Positions 38,323 through 47,368 are shown, counted from the stretch's first letter. The stretch is DNA of 64,000 bases from Alphaproteobacteria bacterium (GCA_021774445.1 JAJFJA010000057.1:82351-146350), one strand, 5' to 3'. Translations and numbers: made by a program. The notes: generated by a model from the letters alone, not told the origin.

Positions 38323-39200
38323 CATCAGTCGACTTCGATGCCGGCGCGGAAGCCACTCCCCGGAGTTCGAAGGTTGTGCTTGGGTTCAGCGATTATGCCC
38401 GCTATCTGATCGCGGTCGTCTTCGTGGGGTTCTCTCTGTTTCCCTTCTACATTGTGCTCAGCACGTCGCTGAAATCGGAAAGCGACATCTTCGCCTGGCC
38501 GCCGGTGTGGCTGTTTGACGTGACTTGGGACAATTACTTCTCCGCACTCTTCGTTTTCGGTGGCACGGGTGTTCTGCCTTTTCTGATCAACAGCCTCATC
38601 ATCACGGCGCTCAGTACGCTGCTTGCAGTAGGGCTTGGGTCAATGGTGGCCTATGGCCTGACGCGGTTCCGGGTCGTCGGCGGCTCGCATATATTTTTCT
38701 TCATCCTGTCGACGCGTTTCGCCCCGCCGGTCGCCTTCGTGGTTCCGATCTTTCTGATGATCCGGGAGGCCGGGCTTCTGGATACACACCTGGCGCTGAT
38801 CTTGATCTACACCTCGATGAACCTGTCGCTGGTGGTCTGGATAATTCGCGGATTCTTCGAGGCGATCCCGATCGAGATCGAGGAAGCGGCGCAAATCGAC
38901 GGTTACTCGAGGCTTCAGATCTTCCGCAAAGTGGCGCTGCCGCTGGTAAAGCCCGGGCTCATCACAACATCGATCCTGTCGGCGATCTTGTCCTGGAACG
39001 AGTTTCTGATCGCCACGGTCATGACTCAGAACACCGCTGCCACGTTGCCGGTCTATCTGGCCGGGTTTTCCGGCTCCATGGGTCTGGAATGGGGGCCCTT
39101 TATGGCCGTCGGCGCGATGGCTGTATTGCCCATCATGATCTTTACGCTGGTATTGCAGCGGCATCTGGTTCGCGGCCTGACCTTCGGCGCGGTGAGGTAG
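38319..39200 (+). CDS. CUT1-type ABC transporter permease (MalG-like)
   Basis: 293 aa. N-terminal FPFYIVLSTSLKSESDIFAWPP is characteristic of MalG/UgpE-type permeases. EAA loop FEAIPIEIEEAAQIDGYSRLQIFRKVALPLVKPG. Pairs with the upstream permease to form the channel. The first ATPase gene starts 6 bp after its stop. Confidence 0.94.
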   Translation: MTSVDFDAGAEATPRSSKVVLGFSDYARYLIAVVFVGFSLFPFYIVLSTSLKSESDIFAWPPVWLFDVTWDNYFSALFVFGGTGVLPFLINSLIITALSTLLAVGLGSMVAYGLTRFRVVGGSHIFFFILSTRFAPPVAFVVPIFLMIREAGLLDTHLALILIYTSMNLSLVVWIIRGFFEAIPIEIEEAAQIDGYSRLQIFRKVALPLVKPGLITTSILSAILSWNEFLIATVMTQNTAATLPVYLAGFSGSMGLEWGPFMAVGAMAVLPIMIFTLVLQRHLVRGLTFGAVR

Positions 39201-39206
39201 CGGGCT

Positions 39207-40289
39207 ATGGCTCAGGTGCAGTTGCAAGACGTCCACAAAATCTACCCGGATGGTACGAAGGCAGTCCGGGCGTTGAACCTGGAAATTCAGTCGGGGGAGT
39301 TTCTCTGTGTACTCGGCCCGTCCGGCTGCGGCAAATCGACAACGCTGCGGATGATAGCGGGGCTGGAAGAGGTTTCGAGCGGCATCATCGAGGTGGATGG
39401 TCAGGACATCGTGGGTACGCCCGCACGCGAGCGGGATATCGCCATGGTCTTTGAGAACTACGCGCTTTATCCGCATCTGAACGTCTTCGACAATATAGCG
39501 ATGCCACTTGTCGCGCGGCGGACAGCCAAACCCGAAATCCGCGAGCGCGTCGAACGTATCGCCGGGACCATGGGGATCTGCGAGCACCTGACCAAGCGGC
39601 CGTCAAAACTAAGCGGCGGCCAGCGTCAGCGGGTGTCGCTGGCGCGTGCCATGATCCGGTCGCCCAAAATGTTTCTCATGGACGAGCCCCTGGGACACCT
39701 TGAGGAATATCTCCGCATCGAATTGCGCCGCGAAATCCGCGCGCTGCATGAAGCGACGGGCGGTACCACTTTCTATATCACCCATGACCAGGAAGAAGCC
39801 GCGGCCGTAAGCGACCGGATCGCGGTCATGACCGATGGCGTGTTGCAGCAAGTGGGCACAATGGCGGACCTGATAGACCGCCCCGTCAACCGCTTTGTTG
39901 CCGAATTTGTAGGCGAGCCGCCAATATCCATGTTCAACGACGTTGCGGTGGCCAACGGGCAGATCCGGCTCGGGGATTATTCCGTGGCCCTGCCGCCGGC
40001 GCTGAATCGGGCCGTGGATGCGTCGCCGCCGGTATCGGTTGGGGTCCGACCCGGGAAATTCTCGATTGACGACGCCGAGGCCGAGGGCCTCTCGGCCATC
40101 GCCCAATCGGTGCAGTTGATGGGAGAGTGGGCGGCAATCTTATGCGACACGCCTGCCGGCCCGGCCACTGCGCTTGCCGCCAAGTCCGAGCTTCCGTCCG
40201 AGGGCGCGCGGGTCAAGCTGAACCCCGACCCTGAGGGTCTCCTTCTATTCAATAAAAACGGCCGGAACATAGTGAGTGCTGAGGTCTAG
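39207..40289 (+). CDS. CUT1-type ABC transporter ATPase 1 (MalK/UgpC-like, altered Q- and D-loops)
   Basis: 360 aa. Walker A GPSGCGKST (37-45), signature LSGGQRQRVS, Walker B MFLMDEP and switch His ITHDQEE are intact. The Q-loop reads VFENYALYPH, with Glu83 where Gln is expected. The D-loop reads GHLEEYLR rather than SNLDAKLR. A C-terminal TOBE-like regulatory domain follows (VGVRPGKFSI). With a second ATPase gene 2 bp downstream, a heterodimeric, functionally unequal pair is likely. Confidence 0.92.
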   Translation: MAQVQLQDVHKIYPDGTKAVRALNLEIQSGEFLCVLGPSGCGKSTTLRMIAGLEEVSSGIIEVDGQDIVGTPARERDIAMVFENYALYPHLNVFDNIAMPLVARRTAKPEIRERVERIAGTMGICEHLTKRPSKLSGGQRQRVSLARAMIRSPKMFLMDEPLGHLEEYLRIELRREIRALHEATGGTTFYITHDQEEAAAVSDRIAVMTDGVLQQVGTMADLIDRPVNRFVAEFVGEPPISMFNDVAVANGQIRLGDYSVALPPALNRAVDASPPVSVGVRPGKFSIDDAEAEGLSAIAQSVQLMGEWAAILCDTPAGPATALAAKSELPSEGARVKLNPDPEGLLLFNKNGRNIVSAEV

Positions 40290-40291
40290 GC

Positions 40292-41401
40292 ATGGTCGAC
40301 ATTACCATTTCCGGACTCTCGAAATCCTTCGGACGCGTCAATGTGTTCGATGGGCTCGACCTTGAGGTCAAGGACCGCACTTATGTCTGTCTGCTTGGCC
40401 CCTCGGGCTGCGGCAAGTCCACGCTCATGCGCATCATCTCGGGGCTCGACAGTGCCGATCGCGGCGAGATCCGTTTCGACGGAAAGAACGTCGACAACTT
40501 GACTTGTGCGCAGAGGGACGTGGGCATGGCGTTTCAGAACTATGCACTCTACCCGCATCTGACCGTTGAGGGGAATCTGCGCTTTCCACTTCAGGCGCCA
40601 ATGCAGAAGGGGCGTTGGACCCAGCAGGAAATGCGCGCCCGAATTGGGGAAATCGCCGATTTGCTACAAATCACGCCGCTTCTGCATCGCACGATTAACC
40701 AGCTCAGCGGCGGCCAGCAGCAACGCGTCTCGCTCGGACGCTCGCTGATCCGGCACCCGAAAGTCCTGTTGCTGGATGAGCCGGTGACGCACCTCGACGC
40801 CCGGTTGCGGTATGCCATGCGATCGGAACTCAAGCGCATCCACAACGTGATGGAAACAACGACGATCCACGTAACCCACGACCAGCAGGAAGCACTGGCG
40901 ATGGCCGATCTTCTTGTGATCATGCGCGAGGGCCGTATCGATCAGGCGGCGCCGGCGATGGAAGTTTATGGCGATCCGGCGACCAGTTTCGTGGCCAGTT
41001 TCCTTGGTGATCCGCCTCGATCGCTGCTTGAGGTGGAGCTGGGAGAGACCAGCGGTGCCCCGGTTGCGCGGATTAACGGGGTGGAACTGAAACTGTCCGG
41101 CAAACTTGGTGCCGTAGCAAATGCTGCACCGGGCCGGAATGCAATCCTTGCATTGCCGGCGCGGGCCTTCACTGCGGCACAGGCGGACGAACCCGGCGCC
41201 GTCTTGGATGGGACGGTTCGTGCCCACGAAATGATCGAGGGCGCTCAGCGGATCGTGCTCGATGTCTCGGGTCAAAAGGTCAACCTGCACAGCAGCGCCA
41301 TCCGGCATGTGGTGATCGGGGACCGGCTGAGGGTTTTTGCCGAGGCGAGCGACGGTATGTTGTTCGAAGGTGCAACCGGTCTGAGATTGAGTGCAAATTG
41401 A
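40292..41401 (+). CDS. CUT1-type ABC transporter ATPase 2 (MalK-like, canonical motifs)
   Basis: 369 aa. Walker A GPSGCGKST (36-44), standard Q-loop AFQNYALYPHL (Gln82), signature LSGGQQQRVSLGRS, Walker B LLLDEPVTHLDARLR and switch His VTHDQQE. TOBE-type C-terminal domain. Tandem, non-identical ATPases in one CUT1 operon are known from glycerol importers such as rhizobial GlpS/GlpT. Whether this system carries glycerol is not shown. Confidence 0.93.
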   Translation: MVDITISGLSKSFGRVNVFDGLDLEVKDRTYVCLLGPSGCGKSTLMRIISGLDSADRGEIRFDGKNVDNLTCAQRDVGMAFQNYALYPHLTVEGNLRFPLQAPMQKGRWTQQEMRARIGEIADLLQITPLLHRTINQLSGGQQQRVSLGRSLIRHPKVLLLDEPVTHLDARLRYAMRSELKRIHNVMETTTIHVTHDQQEALAMADLLVIMREGRIDQAAPAMEVYGDPATSFVASFLGDPPRSLLEVELGETSGAPVARINGVELKLSGKLGAVANAAPGRNAILALPARAFTAAQADEPGAVLDGTVRAHEMIEGAQRIVLDVSGQKVNLHSSAIRHVVIGDRLRVFAEASDGMLFEGATGLRLSAN

Positions 41402-41429
41402 GTCGAAGAGGCAGCAGGAGGGTAGGAAA

Positions 41430-42242
41430 GTGCTGAAACGTGCGCTCAACCACATGGCTGCGCCGAAACTTGGCTGGGCCGATTTTCTCAAACTGGCGCA
41501 GGCGCTGGGCTGCGTTGGCGTGGAATTCCGCAACGACCTCGACGGCGATCTCTTTGATTGTGCGGCGCCGGAGGATGTGGCGGCTGCCGCTTCCTCTGCC
41601 GGGTTGCGAATATTGGCGCTCGCCGAGGTCAAGGCCTTCGACGATTGGTCGGATGCCAAACGCGAGGAGGCGGCAGCATTGATGAAGATCGCCAGGGCCT
41701 GCGGGGCGGAAATGGTCAGCCTGATCGCACGCAACGACGGCAAGGGCATGGCAGACGGTGAGCGCCAAGCCAATCTGCGCGTCGCACTTGGCGAACTCAA
41801 TCTGCTGCTGGAGGAACATGGGTTGATCGGCCTGATCGAGTCCCTGGGGTTCGAGACCTGCGCGTTGCGGGATAAGGGCGAGGTGGTCGAGGCGATTGAA
41901 GCGTTAGACGCCCGGGACCGGTTCAGGATCGTGCATGACACCTTCCACCATGCACGCGCTGGCGGCGGTCCGACCTATGCCGAATACACCGGCATCGTCC
42001 ATATCTCGGGAGTTGTCGATCCGGCGCTGAGCGTGTCCGAGATGTGCGACCCACACCGGGTGCTCGTCGACGGGCGCGATCGTCTTGGCAACGTGGCGCA
42101 GATCGCCGAGCTCCTCGACGCCGGATACACGGGGCCGGTCAGCTTCGAACCCTTTGCGGCGGATGTTCACAATTTGGCCGAGCCGCAAGCCGCCTATGCT
42201 CGCTCGTTCAGATTTATTGAGGCCGAGCTGGCGCGCAGGTAG
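41430..42242 (+). CDS. Sugar phosphate isomerase/epimerase family TIM-barrel protein
   Basis: 270 aa from a GTG at 41430, chosen because AGGAGGG stands 8-10 bases upstream. An ATG at 41391 is in frame but overlaps the ATPase gene. The AP-endonuclease-2-like barrel shows AQALGCVGVEFRND, LIESLGFET, HDTFHHA and GPVSFEPFAADV. The Glu, Asp-His and Glu residues fit a metal site as in hydroxypyruvate isomerase or IolE/IolI relatives. Last gene of the CUT1 operon, so it probably acts on the imported compound. Confidence 0.85.
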   Translation: MLKRALNHMAAPKLGWADFLKLAQALGCVGVEFRNDLDGDLFDCAAPEDVAAAASSAGLRILALAEVKAFDDWSDAKREEAAALMKIARACGAEMVSLIARNDGKGMADGERQANLRVALGELNLLLEEHGLIGLIESLGFETCALRDKGEVVEAIEALDARDRFRIVHDTFHHARAGGGPTYAEYTGIVHISGVVDPALSVSEMCDPHRVLVDGRDRLGNVAQIAELLDAGYTGPVSFEPFAADVHNLAEPQAAYARSFRFIEAELARR

Positions 42243-42375
42243 GCCGGCTGACCAAGCCGCTAGTCGGCGTTGTCAGAGGAAATTGGCCGAGCAGCGGCGG
42301 ATTGTCGCCGGTCTCGACCGGGCAGGGCGATCCGCGGGGCGGCTGGCGTCCAACAAGCGACAACAGGGCCGCTGG

Positions 42376-43128
42376 TCACCGCTTGGCCGCGTAATAGGCA
42401 ACCCGACGTTCGAGAAAGGCGAGGAACTCGGATATCGTGAAGGCGAGCGCGAAGAGCACGATGAGAACCGCCCAAAAATGCGACATCAGGAAGTTCGCCG
42501 AATAAAGCTCGAAAAGCGCGCCGAAGCCGACGATCGAGATCAGTAGCTGGCCAATGATGACGCCCTTCACCGCCCGGATGACGCCGATGCGCACGCCGCC
42601 CAGGATTTCCGGCAAGGCCGCCCAGAAGTAGATCTTGACGAATGCGTCGATCGGCGACGCGCCGAAGGAATGGGCCATTTCGATGAGCGAGCGGTTGATC
42701 TGCATGACGCCGGCGCGGGAATTCAGGATGATGATCCAGATGGCGAAAAGGGTCGTGGTTATGATGATCGACTTCATGCCGAAACCGAACAAGACCATCA
42801 AAACCGGAACCAGCGCCGTCAGGGGAGCACTCAAGAAAATGTTGACCCAGGGCAGAAGCAACTCATCCAGCAGGCGGTTCTTGCCCATCAGGATGCCGAC
42901 CGGAACGCCGATCACGATCGCCGAGGTCACGCCCATGGTGAAGGCGTACGCGGTTTCCGACAGGGCCTTCGTGAAGGCCGGCGTGCCGATGGTCGCGAAC
43001 AGCGTCACCAAGACTTCCGAAAGGGGCGGGATGAAGAAGGTCACGCCGAGGCGCCCGACGACCTCCCAGAGCAGCCCCCAGAGGATGAGAGACGACATGC
43101 CCGGTAGTCGGCGGCCGAAAACCGTCAT
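42376..43128 (-). CDS. NitT/TauT-type ABC transporter permease (second permease)
   Basis: 250 aa, SsuC/TauC type with about six helices. EAA-like loop EMAHSFGASPIDAFVKIYFWAALPEILGGVRIG. Last gene of the minus-strand transporter operon, 8 bp after the ATPase gene. Unlike most systems of this class, which have one permease gene, this operon has two. They differ in sequence and may form a heterodimer. Confidence 0.9.
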   Translation of the reverse strand: MTVFGRRLPGMSSLILWGLLWEVVGRLGVTFFIPPLSEVLVTLFATIGTPAFTKALSETAYAFTMGVTSAIVIGVPVGILMGKNRLLDELLLPWVNIFLSAPLTALVPVLMVLFGFGMKSIIITTTLFAIWIIILNSRAGVMQINRSLIEMAHSFGASPIDAFVKIYFWAALPEILGGVRIGVIRAVKGVIIGQLLISIVGFGALFELYSANFLMSHFWAVLIVLFALAFTISEFLAFLERRVAYYAAKR

Positions 43129-43136
43129 CTCAACAC

Positions 43137-43943
43137 TTACTCCACATAGCTGCGAAGGGAACTCCAGATCCTATCCACAATGTCCAGGTATTCCGGGTCG
43201 CGGCGAATATTTTCCGAACCCCGGTTGCGGAAACCGCTCGGCCGGATGATCTCGGACACGCGACTGGGCCGGGGAAGCAAGATCGCGATCTGGTCCGAGA
43301 CATAGACGGCCTCCTCAATGGAATGGGTCACGAATATGAAGGTCTTGTTTTCGTGTTGGACCAGCGAAAGCAGGTCTTCTTGAAACTTGCGACGGGTCTG
43401 TTCGTCGACCGCCGAAAACGGCTCGTCCATCAGGAGAACCCGGGCGTCGACCGCCAGGGCCCGGGCCAACCCGACGCGCTGGCGCATGCCGCCCGACAGT
43501 TCATGGGGAAAGCTGTTTTCAAAACCGCCCAGGCCCACATCCTGGATGTATTTTTCGGCGATGCCTTCCCGTTCCGATTTGGCGACGCCGCGCAGCTCCA
43601 GACCGAAGGCAACGTTGCGAATAACGCTCGCCCATGGCAGCAGCGCAAAATCCTGAAACACGAAGGCCCGGTCCGGGCCCGGCCCGGTAACGGTCTTTCG
43701 GTCCACTTGGATTTCGCCGGAGTTGGGCGCCAGCAGGCCGGCGATGATTTTCAAAAGCGTCGTCTTGCCGCACCCGGAAGGGCCCAGGAGGGTCGTCAAC
43801 TGGCCGCGCGGAAATTCCAGCGACAAGTCCTTCAGGGCCTCGACGTCGCCATAGTTTTTCGACACCTTGTGTGCGGTTACGGCGTAGTCCACGTCATGCG
43901 CTTGGTGAAGCGCGGCGGCGTCCCTAGTCTGAGGCATAACCAC
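43137..43943 (-). CDS. NitT/TauT-type ABC transporter ATPase
   Basis: 268 aa. Walker A GPSGCGKTT, Q-loop VFQDFALLPW, signature LSGGMRQRVGLARA and Walker B VLLMDEPFSAVDEQTR place it with TauB/SsuB. Its start overlaps the upstream permease by 20 bp and its stop is 8 bp before the second permease, so all three should be co-translated. Confidence 0.93.
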   Translation of the reverse strand: MVMPQTRDAAALHQAHDVDYAVTAHKVSKNYGDVEALKDLSLEFPRGQLTTLLGPSGCGKTTLLKIIAGLLAPNSGEIQVDRKTVTGPGPDRAFVFQDFALLPWASVIRNVAFGLELRGVAKSEREGIAEKYIQDVGLGGFENSFPHELSGGMRQRVGLARALAVDARVLLMDEPFSAVDEQTRRKFQEDLLSLVQHENKTFIFVTHSIEEAVYVSDQIAILLPRPSRVSEIIRPSGFRNRGSENIRRDPEYLDIVDRIWSSLRSYVE

Positions 43944-44685
43944 GTTGGTTTCCCTTGAATAGAACCTGTTCGACCTTCTCCAGCAGGTTCAGGAAGAGCA
44001 CCGCCAGAACAATGATCGAGAAGATCGCTGCGTACATCCTTGGATAATCTGCGATCGAGCGGCTGTAGGTGATGATGTCGCCCACGCCCGTCGGCGTGAT
44101 CTTCAGTTCGGCCAGAATGGCCCCGATGAATCCGGCAGAAATGCCCAGCCTCAGCCCGGCGAAGATGATGGGAGAGGCGGCCGGAATAACGATCTTCAGG
44201 ATGAGATCGCGATCTGTCCCGAGGAAGGCACGGCCCATCTCCTTCAACACGGAGGGGGTATTGCGGACCGCGCCGCTGGTGTTCAGAACGATGACGGGCA
44301 TGGCCATGATGCAGACGACGAAGACCTTGGACGTCAGGCCGATGCCGTAGGCCATGACCAGAAGGGGTATCAACGCGGCCAGGGGTGCGGATTGCATGAC
44401 CACGAAGATCGGTGAGAACAGCCAGTCGAACTTTTCGCTCAAACCGATCCACAGCCCCAAGCCGATGCCCAGGACCGCAGAAATGGCGACGCCGACCACC
44501 AGCGGCTTCAGCGTCTCGGCGTAGGCAGTGAATATGGTGCCGTCCAAAAACAGCGTTGCCAGGGCCGACATGGATTCGAAAAAGGTTGGGAAGGCGTAGC
44601 TGACCGGAATGCGCCCGGCCGTCTCCCACGCGCCGAAGACGATGACCGCCGACAGGAGCTTGAGGTATAGGGAGCGGCCGCGCAT
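43924..44685 (-). CDS. NitT/TauT-type ABC transporter permease (first permease)
   Basis: 253 aa from ATG 44685. N-terminal helix LKLLSAVIVFGAWETAG, then the coupling segment VLKEMGRAFLGTDRDLILKIVIPAASPIIFAGLRLG. AAGGAG precedes the ATG at very short spacing, so an upstream GTG may be the true start. Separated from the solute-binding gene by a strong stem-loop. Confidence 0.9.
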   Translation of the reverse strand: MRGRSLYLKLLSAVIVFGAWETAGRIPVSYAFPTFFESMSALATLFLDGTIFTAYAETLKPLVVGVAISAVLGIGLGLWIGLSEKFDWLFSPIFVVMQSAPLAALIPLLVMAYGIGLTSKVFVVCIMAMPVIVLNTSGAVRNTPSVLKEMGRAFLGTDRDLILKIVIPAASPIIFAGLRLGISAGFIGAILAELKITPTGVGDIITYSRSIADYPRMYAAIFSIIVLAVLFLNLLEKVEQVLFKGNQRGYASD

Positions 44686-44716
44686 GGCTCCTTGATCCGC
44701 AGTTGGTGACGGGGTG

Positions 44717-44750
44717 ACGGCCACCGGCCCGTCTCCGGGTCGATGGCCGT
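44717..44750 (-). terminator. Long stem-loop between NitT-type SBP and permease genes
   Basis: 15-base arms at 44717-44731 (ACGGCCACCGGCCCG) and 44736-44750 (CGGGTCGATGGCCGT) pair with one mismatch and one G-T around a 4-base loop. It begins about 10 bases past the SBP stop on the minus strand, with no T tract. An mRNA-stabilising role is likely. Confidence 0.65.
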
Positions 44751-44759
44751 TATTCCAGC

Positions 44760-45734
44760 CTAGTTCGTCGCGTCGTCCAAGGGTTTGAGATACCAGAAAT
44801 CCTCGATCTTTAGCGCAGCGGGATCGCCGGTAAGCTGGCCAGCGGCGGAATACCACGCCATGTCCGCATGGGCCGCCTTGCGACCGCCGCCGTTGGGATC
44901 GTACAGCCCGCCCGCAACCGCGTCCGTGTAAAAACCGTCGAGGCTGTCGAGGATTTCCTTCGGCAGTTGGCCGATCGGACCGTCCGGGTCCGTCTGCTTG
45001 CGGATGATTGTCGGGTCCTTGGCCACGTCGCGGTACACGCTCAAGAGGGCGCTGACGAAGATGCCCACGTCTGCTTCGTTGGCCTTGATCCAATCGAGGT
45101 TCGCGAACAGGGCTTCGTCGCTGGCGTCGACCTCGAACATGGGCAGGACGTTGAACTTGTCGCCCTCCTGTTTGACCAATTTGTTCTTGTTCGAAAGATC
45201 GACGATCGTGGCGTCGGTTTGCCCGGCGATCAGGGCGACGATCCGGTTCGCCGACCCAGGAACGTAGGACCGCTGGCCGAATTTGATCCCGAGCCTGTCC
45301 TCGATCACGTTGGCGATGGAATCGGTGCCGCCACCGCGGGAGTGAAGCAGGATCGGTTCGCCGTCTAGGTCTTCGAGCCCGTTGTATTTCTTCGAAGTGA
45401 CCGGAAAGAATTTCAGCTTGGAGAGCTGGAAGATGATGCGGATCGGCGCCTTGGACTTTTGCATCGCCGCATAGGGGGTGCCGAAACCGATGTCCATCTG
45501 GCCGCTCAAAACCGCTTGAATGGCCAATTCCTCGTCCGAGAACGCCGTCCACTCATAGTCAAGGCCGTTTGCCCTGGCGCGGTCCAGCGCAACGAAGAAT
45601 GCCGCGAGTTCGTCCGATGGCGTTTCGGCCAACGCGATCCGGATCTTGTCCGCCTGCGCCGCCGAAACCGTCAGCCCGACGGTAACGAAAAACACGGAAA
45701 GAAGACTCACTATTTTCCATGGCAACTTTATCAT
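44760..45734 (-). CDS. NitT/TauT-type ABC transporter substrate-binding protein
   Basis: 324 aa from ATG 45734, preceded by a GGGAGGG Shine-Dalgarno. Signal peptide IVSLLSVFFVTVGLTVSAAQA. The mature domain (IRIALAETPSDELAAFFVALDRARANGLDYEW, LSGQMDIGFGTPYAAMQKS) matches NMT1/SsuA-like proteins that bind sulfonates, nitrate, pyrimidines or similar small anions and heterocycles. The ligand is not determinable here. Confidence 0.9.
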   Translation of the reverse strand: MIKLPWKIVSLLSVFFVTVGLTVSAAQADKIRIALAETPSDELAAFFVALDRARANGLDYEWTAFSDEELAIQAVLSGQMDIGFGTPYAAMQKSKAPIRIIFQLSKLKFFPVTSKKYNGLEDLDGEPILLHSRGGGTDSIANVIEDRLGIKFGQRSYVPGSANRIVALIAGQTDATIVDLSNKNKLVKQEGDKFNVLPMFEVDASDEALFANLDWIKANEADVGIFVSALLSVYRDVAKDPTIIRKQTDPDGPIGQLPKEILDSLDGFYTDAVAGGLYDPNGGGRKAAHADMAWYSAAGQLTGDPAALKIEDFWYLKPLDDATN

Positions 45735-45822
45735 TATGCCCTCCCTTGGTGAGATATGGTTCGGTTGGTTCGGCTTGCAGCCTGATGACGGCCTTTCTTT
45801 GGTTTGTCGAACCTGCGTTGCT

Positions 45823-46527
45823 CTATATCTCCTCGAAAAGACGCGCCGATACCGACCGGAGGTGTCGGCGCATAGCCTCCTGCGCCATAGCTGGGTCGCG
45901 CGATTCGATTGCCTGTGCGATGCGATCATGTTCAGCAAAGCTGGAATGCTTTTTCGAGGGGTGTTCGGATTTGCGCACGACATTCCCCCATGCCACGGCC
46001 CTTCGGACCTGATTGAGCTGATCGAAGAGCGCCAGGAGCAAGATGTTGTCCGAAGCCAGCGCGATGGATCGATGGAAGAGATCGTCGTGCGTTTCGTAGT
46101 CGGCCCAGCTGGATGCCGTCGTGGCGCCATCCTTGGCCATTTTCATGCGTATGATGGCCTCTTCGGAGGCATTGATGGCCGCCTCGCGAGCAAGTGCCGG
46201 CTCGACGCACAATCGGGCCCGCATCATCTTTATCGGCGTCAGTTGCCGGCCGAGCTCGGCGAGGCCGTCGGAACCGGCCTTACTGCGATGGCTCGACACG
46301 AACGTCCCCTTGCCGACATGACGCCAAATTGCGCCTTCCCGCTCTAGCGCCTCAAGCGCCCGGCGAAGGGTCGTGCGGGTCATCCCCAAGCGATCGATCA
46401 ACTCCCGCTCCGGCGGAAGCCGGTCGCCGGGCGCATAGGCGCCGGTCTCGATCAGCGCCCGCACATGCGCGATGGCGTCTTCCCGTTCCAATGGTTGCTG
46501 TCGTATCAGCACAGGCTCAATCCGCAA
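45823..46527 (-). CDS. GntR/FadR-family (FCD) transcriptional regulator
   Basis: 234 aa from a TTG at 46527; a GTG at 46512 is an alternative. Winged HTH: YAPGDRLPPERELIDRLGMTRTTLRRALEALEREGAIW, then an FCD ligand domain with EPALAREAAI and HDDLFHRSIALAS, whose His/Asp residues usually bind metal and a carboxylate effector. It precedes the transporter genes on the same strand and faces the FAH-family hydrolase, so it probably controls both. Confidence 0.92.
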   Translation of the reverse strand: MRIEPVLIRQQPLEREDAIAHVRALIETGAYAPGDRLPPERELIDRLGMTRTTLRRALEALEREGAIWRHVGKGTFVSSHRSKAGSDGLAELGRQLTPIKMMRARLCVEPALAREAAINASEEAIIRMKMAKDGATTASSWADYETHDDLFHRSIALASDNILLLALFDQLNQVRRAVAWGNVVRKSEHPSKKHSSFAEHDRIAQAIESRDPAMAQEAMRRHLRSVSARLFEEI

Positions 46528-46543
46528 ATTGGTTGATCAATTT
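46526..46543. promoter_or_regulatory. Palindromic operator candidate of the GntR regulator
   Basis: AAATTG, six bases (GTTGAT), CAATTT: perfect 6-bp arms, containing TTGATCAA. It covers the regulator's TTG start and faces the hydrolase gene. A related half-site ATTGGTTG...ATTGATC recurs at about 46610-46628. Together they suggest autoregulation and control of both divergent units. Confidence 0.45.
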
Positions 46544-46681
46544 GGCAAGATAGTAGAACGGTAGTACGATCAATGGCCCACTTTCAACAAAATTCTGGCA
46601 TTTGGATGAATTGGTTGTGATTGATCTGTCCGAAAATGCGGTTTATGAATGACGAGAAAAAGCAGGACGATGGAGGATAGA

Positions 46682-47368
46682 ATGCCGGATTATGTGATCA
46701 GTACGCCGCCGGTCGTGGGCATTCCCGTCACCGGCGGAGCAGAGGTATTTCCGGTGCGTCGAGTTTATTGTATCGGTCGCAATTACGCGGCCCACACAAT
46801 CGAAATGGGGGGAAACCCGGATCGCGAGCCGCCGTTCTTCTTCCAAAAGAATCCAGACAATCTCGATGCTTCCGGCGAATTTCCCTATCCGGCGCATTCC
46901 TCCGACGTGCACCATGAGGTTGAGTTGGCGATCGCGCTGAAAGCCGGCGGTACGGCTATCGCCGTCGACCAGGCGCTGGCGCATGTTTTCGGCTATGCGG
47001 TGGCGATCGACATGACGCGTCGCGATCTGCAAGCCGAGGCGAAGAAGATGAGCCGCCCCTGGGAGACCAGCAAGGCATTCGAGCACTCGGCCCCGGTGGG
47101 TCCGATCCACCCGGCGGCGAAAGTCGGGCATCCGGACCGCGGGCTGATTGCCTTGAAGGTCAACGGCGCGCCGCGTCAGGAGGGTGATCTGAATCAGATG
47201 ATCTGGAAGGTGCCCGAGATGATCTCGTTTCTTTCCGAGTATTTCGAGCTCGCACCGGGCGACCTTATTCTCTCGGGGACGCCGGCGGGGGTCGGGCCTG
47301 TCGCGAAGGGCGATCGCCTGGAGGCCTCCATTGAGGGACTTGGCGGCATCGTTGTTGCCGTTGTTTGA
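46682..47368 (+). CDS. Fumarylacetoacetate hydrolase family protein
   Basis: 228 aa from ATG 46682, chosen for the GGAGGAT Shine-Dalgarno 5 bases upstream. RVYCIGRNYAAHTIEMG begins the core; metal ligands are in HHEVELAIAL (two Glu) and AIDMTRRD (Asp). ILSGTPAGVGPVAKGD closes the active site. Closest in form to fumarylpyruvate hydrolases (NagK type), which split diketo acids from aromatic breakdown. Reaction here unproven. Divergent from the GntR gene. Confidence 0.88.
   Translation: MPDYVISTPPVVGIPVTGGAEVFPVRRVYCIGRNYAAHTIEMGGNPDREPPFFFQKNPDNLDASGEFPYPAHSSDVHHEVELAIALKAGGTAIAVDQALAHVFGYAVAIDMTRRDLQAEAKKMSRPWETSKAFEHSAPVGPIHPAAKVGHPDRGLIALKVNGAPRQEGDLNQMIWKVPEMISFLSEYFELAPGDLILSGTPAGVGPVAKGDRLEASIEGLGGIVVAVV

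Noticed and set aside
43944..45552. A 542-codon frame whose first half overlaps the solute-binding-protein gene and whose second half is the NitT-type permease.
   Set aside because: Only the part from ATG 44685 resembles a permease; upstream residues are Arg-rich and out of frame with the SBP.
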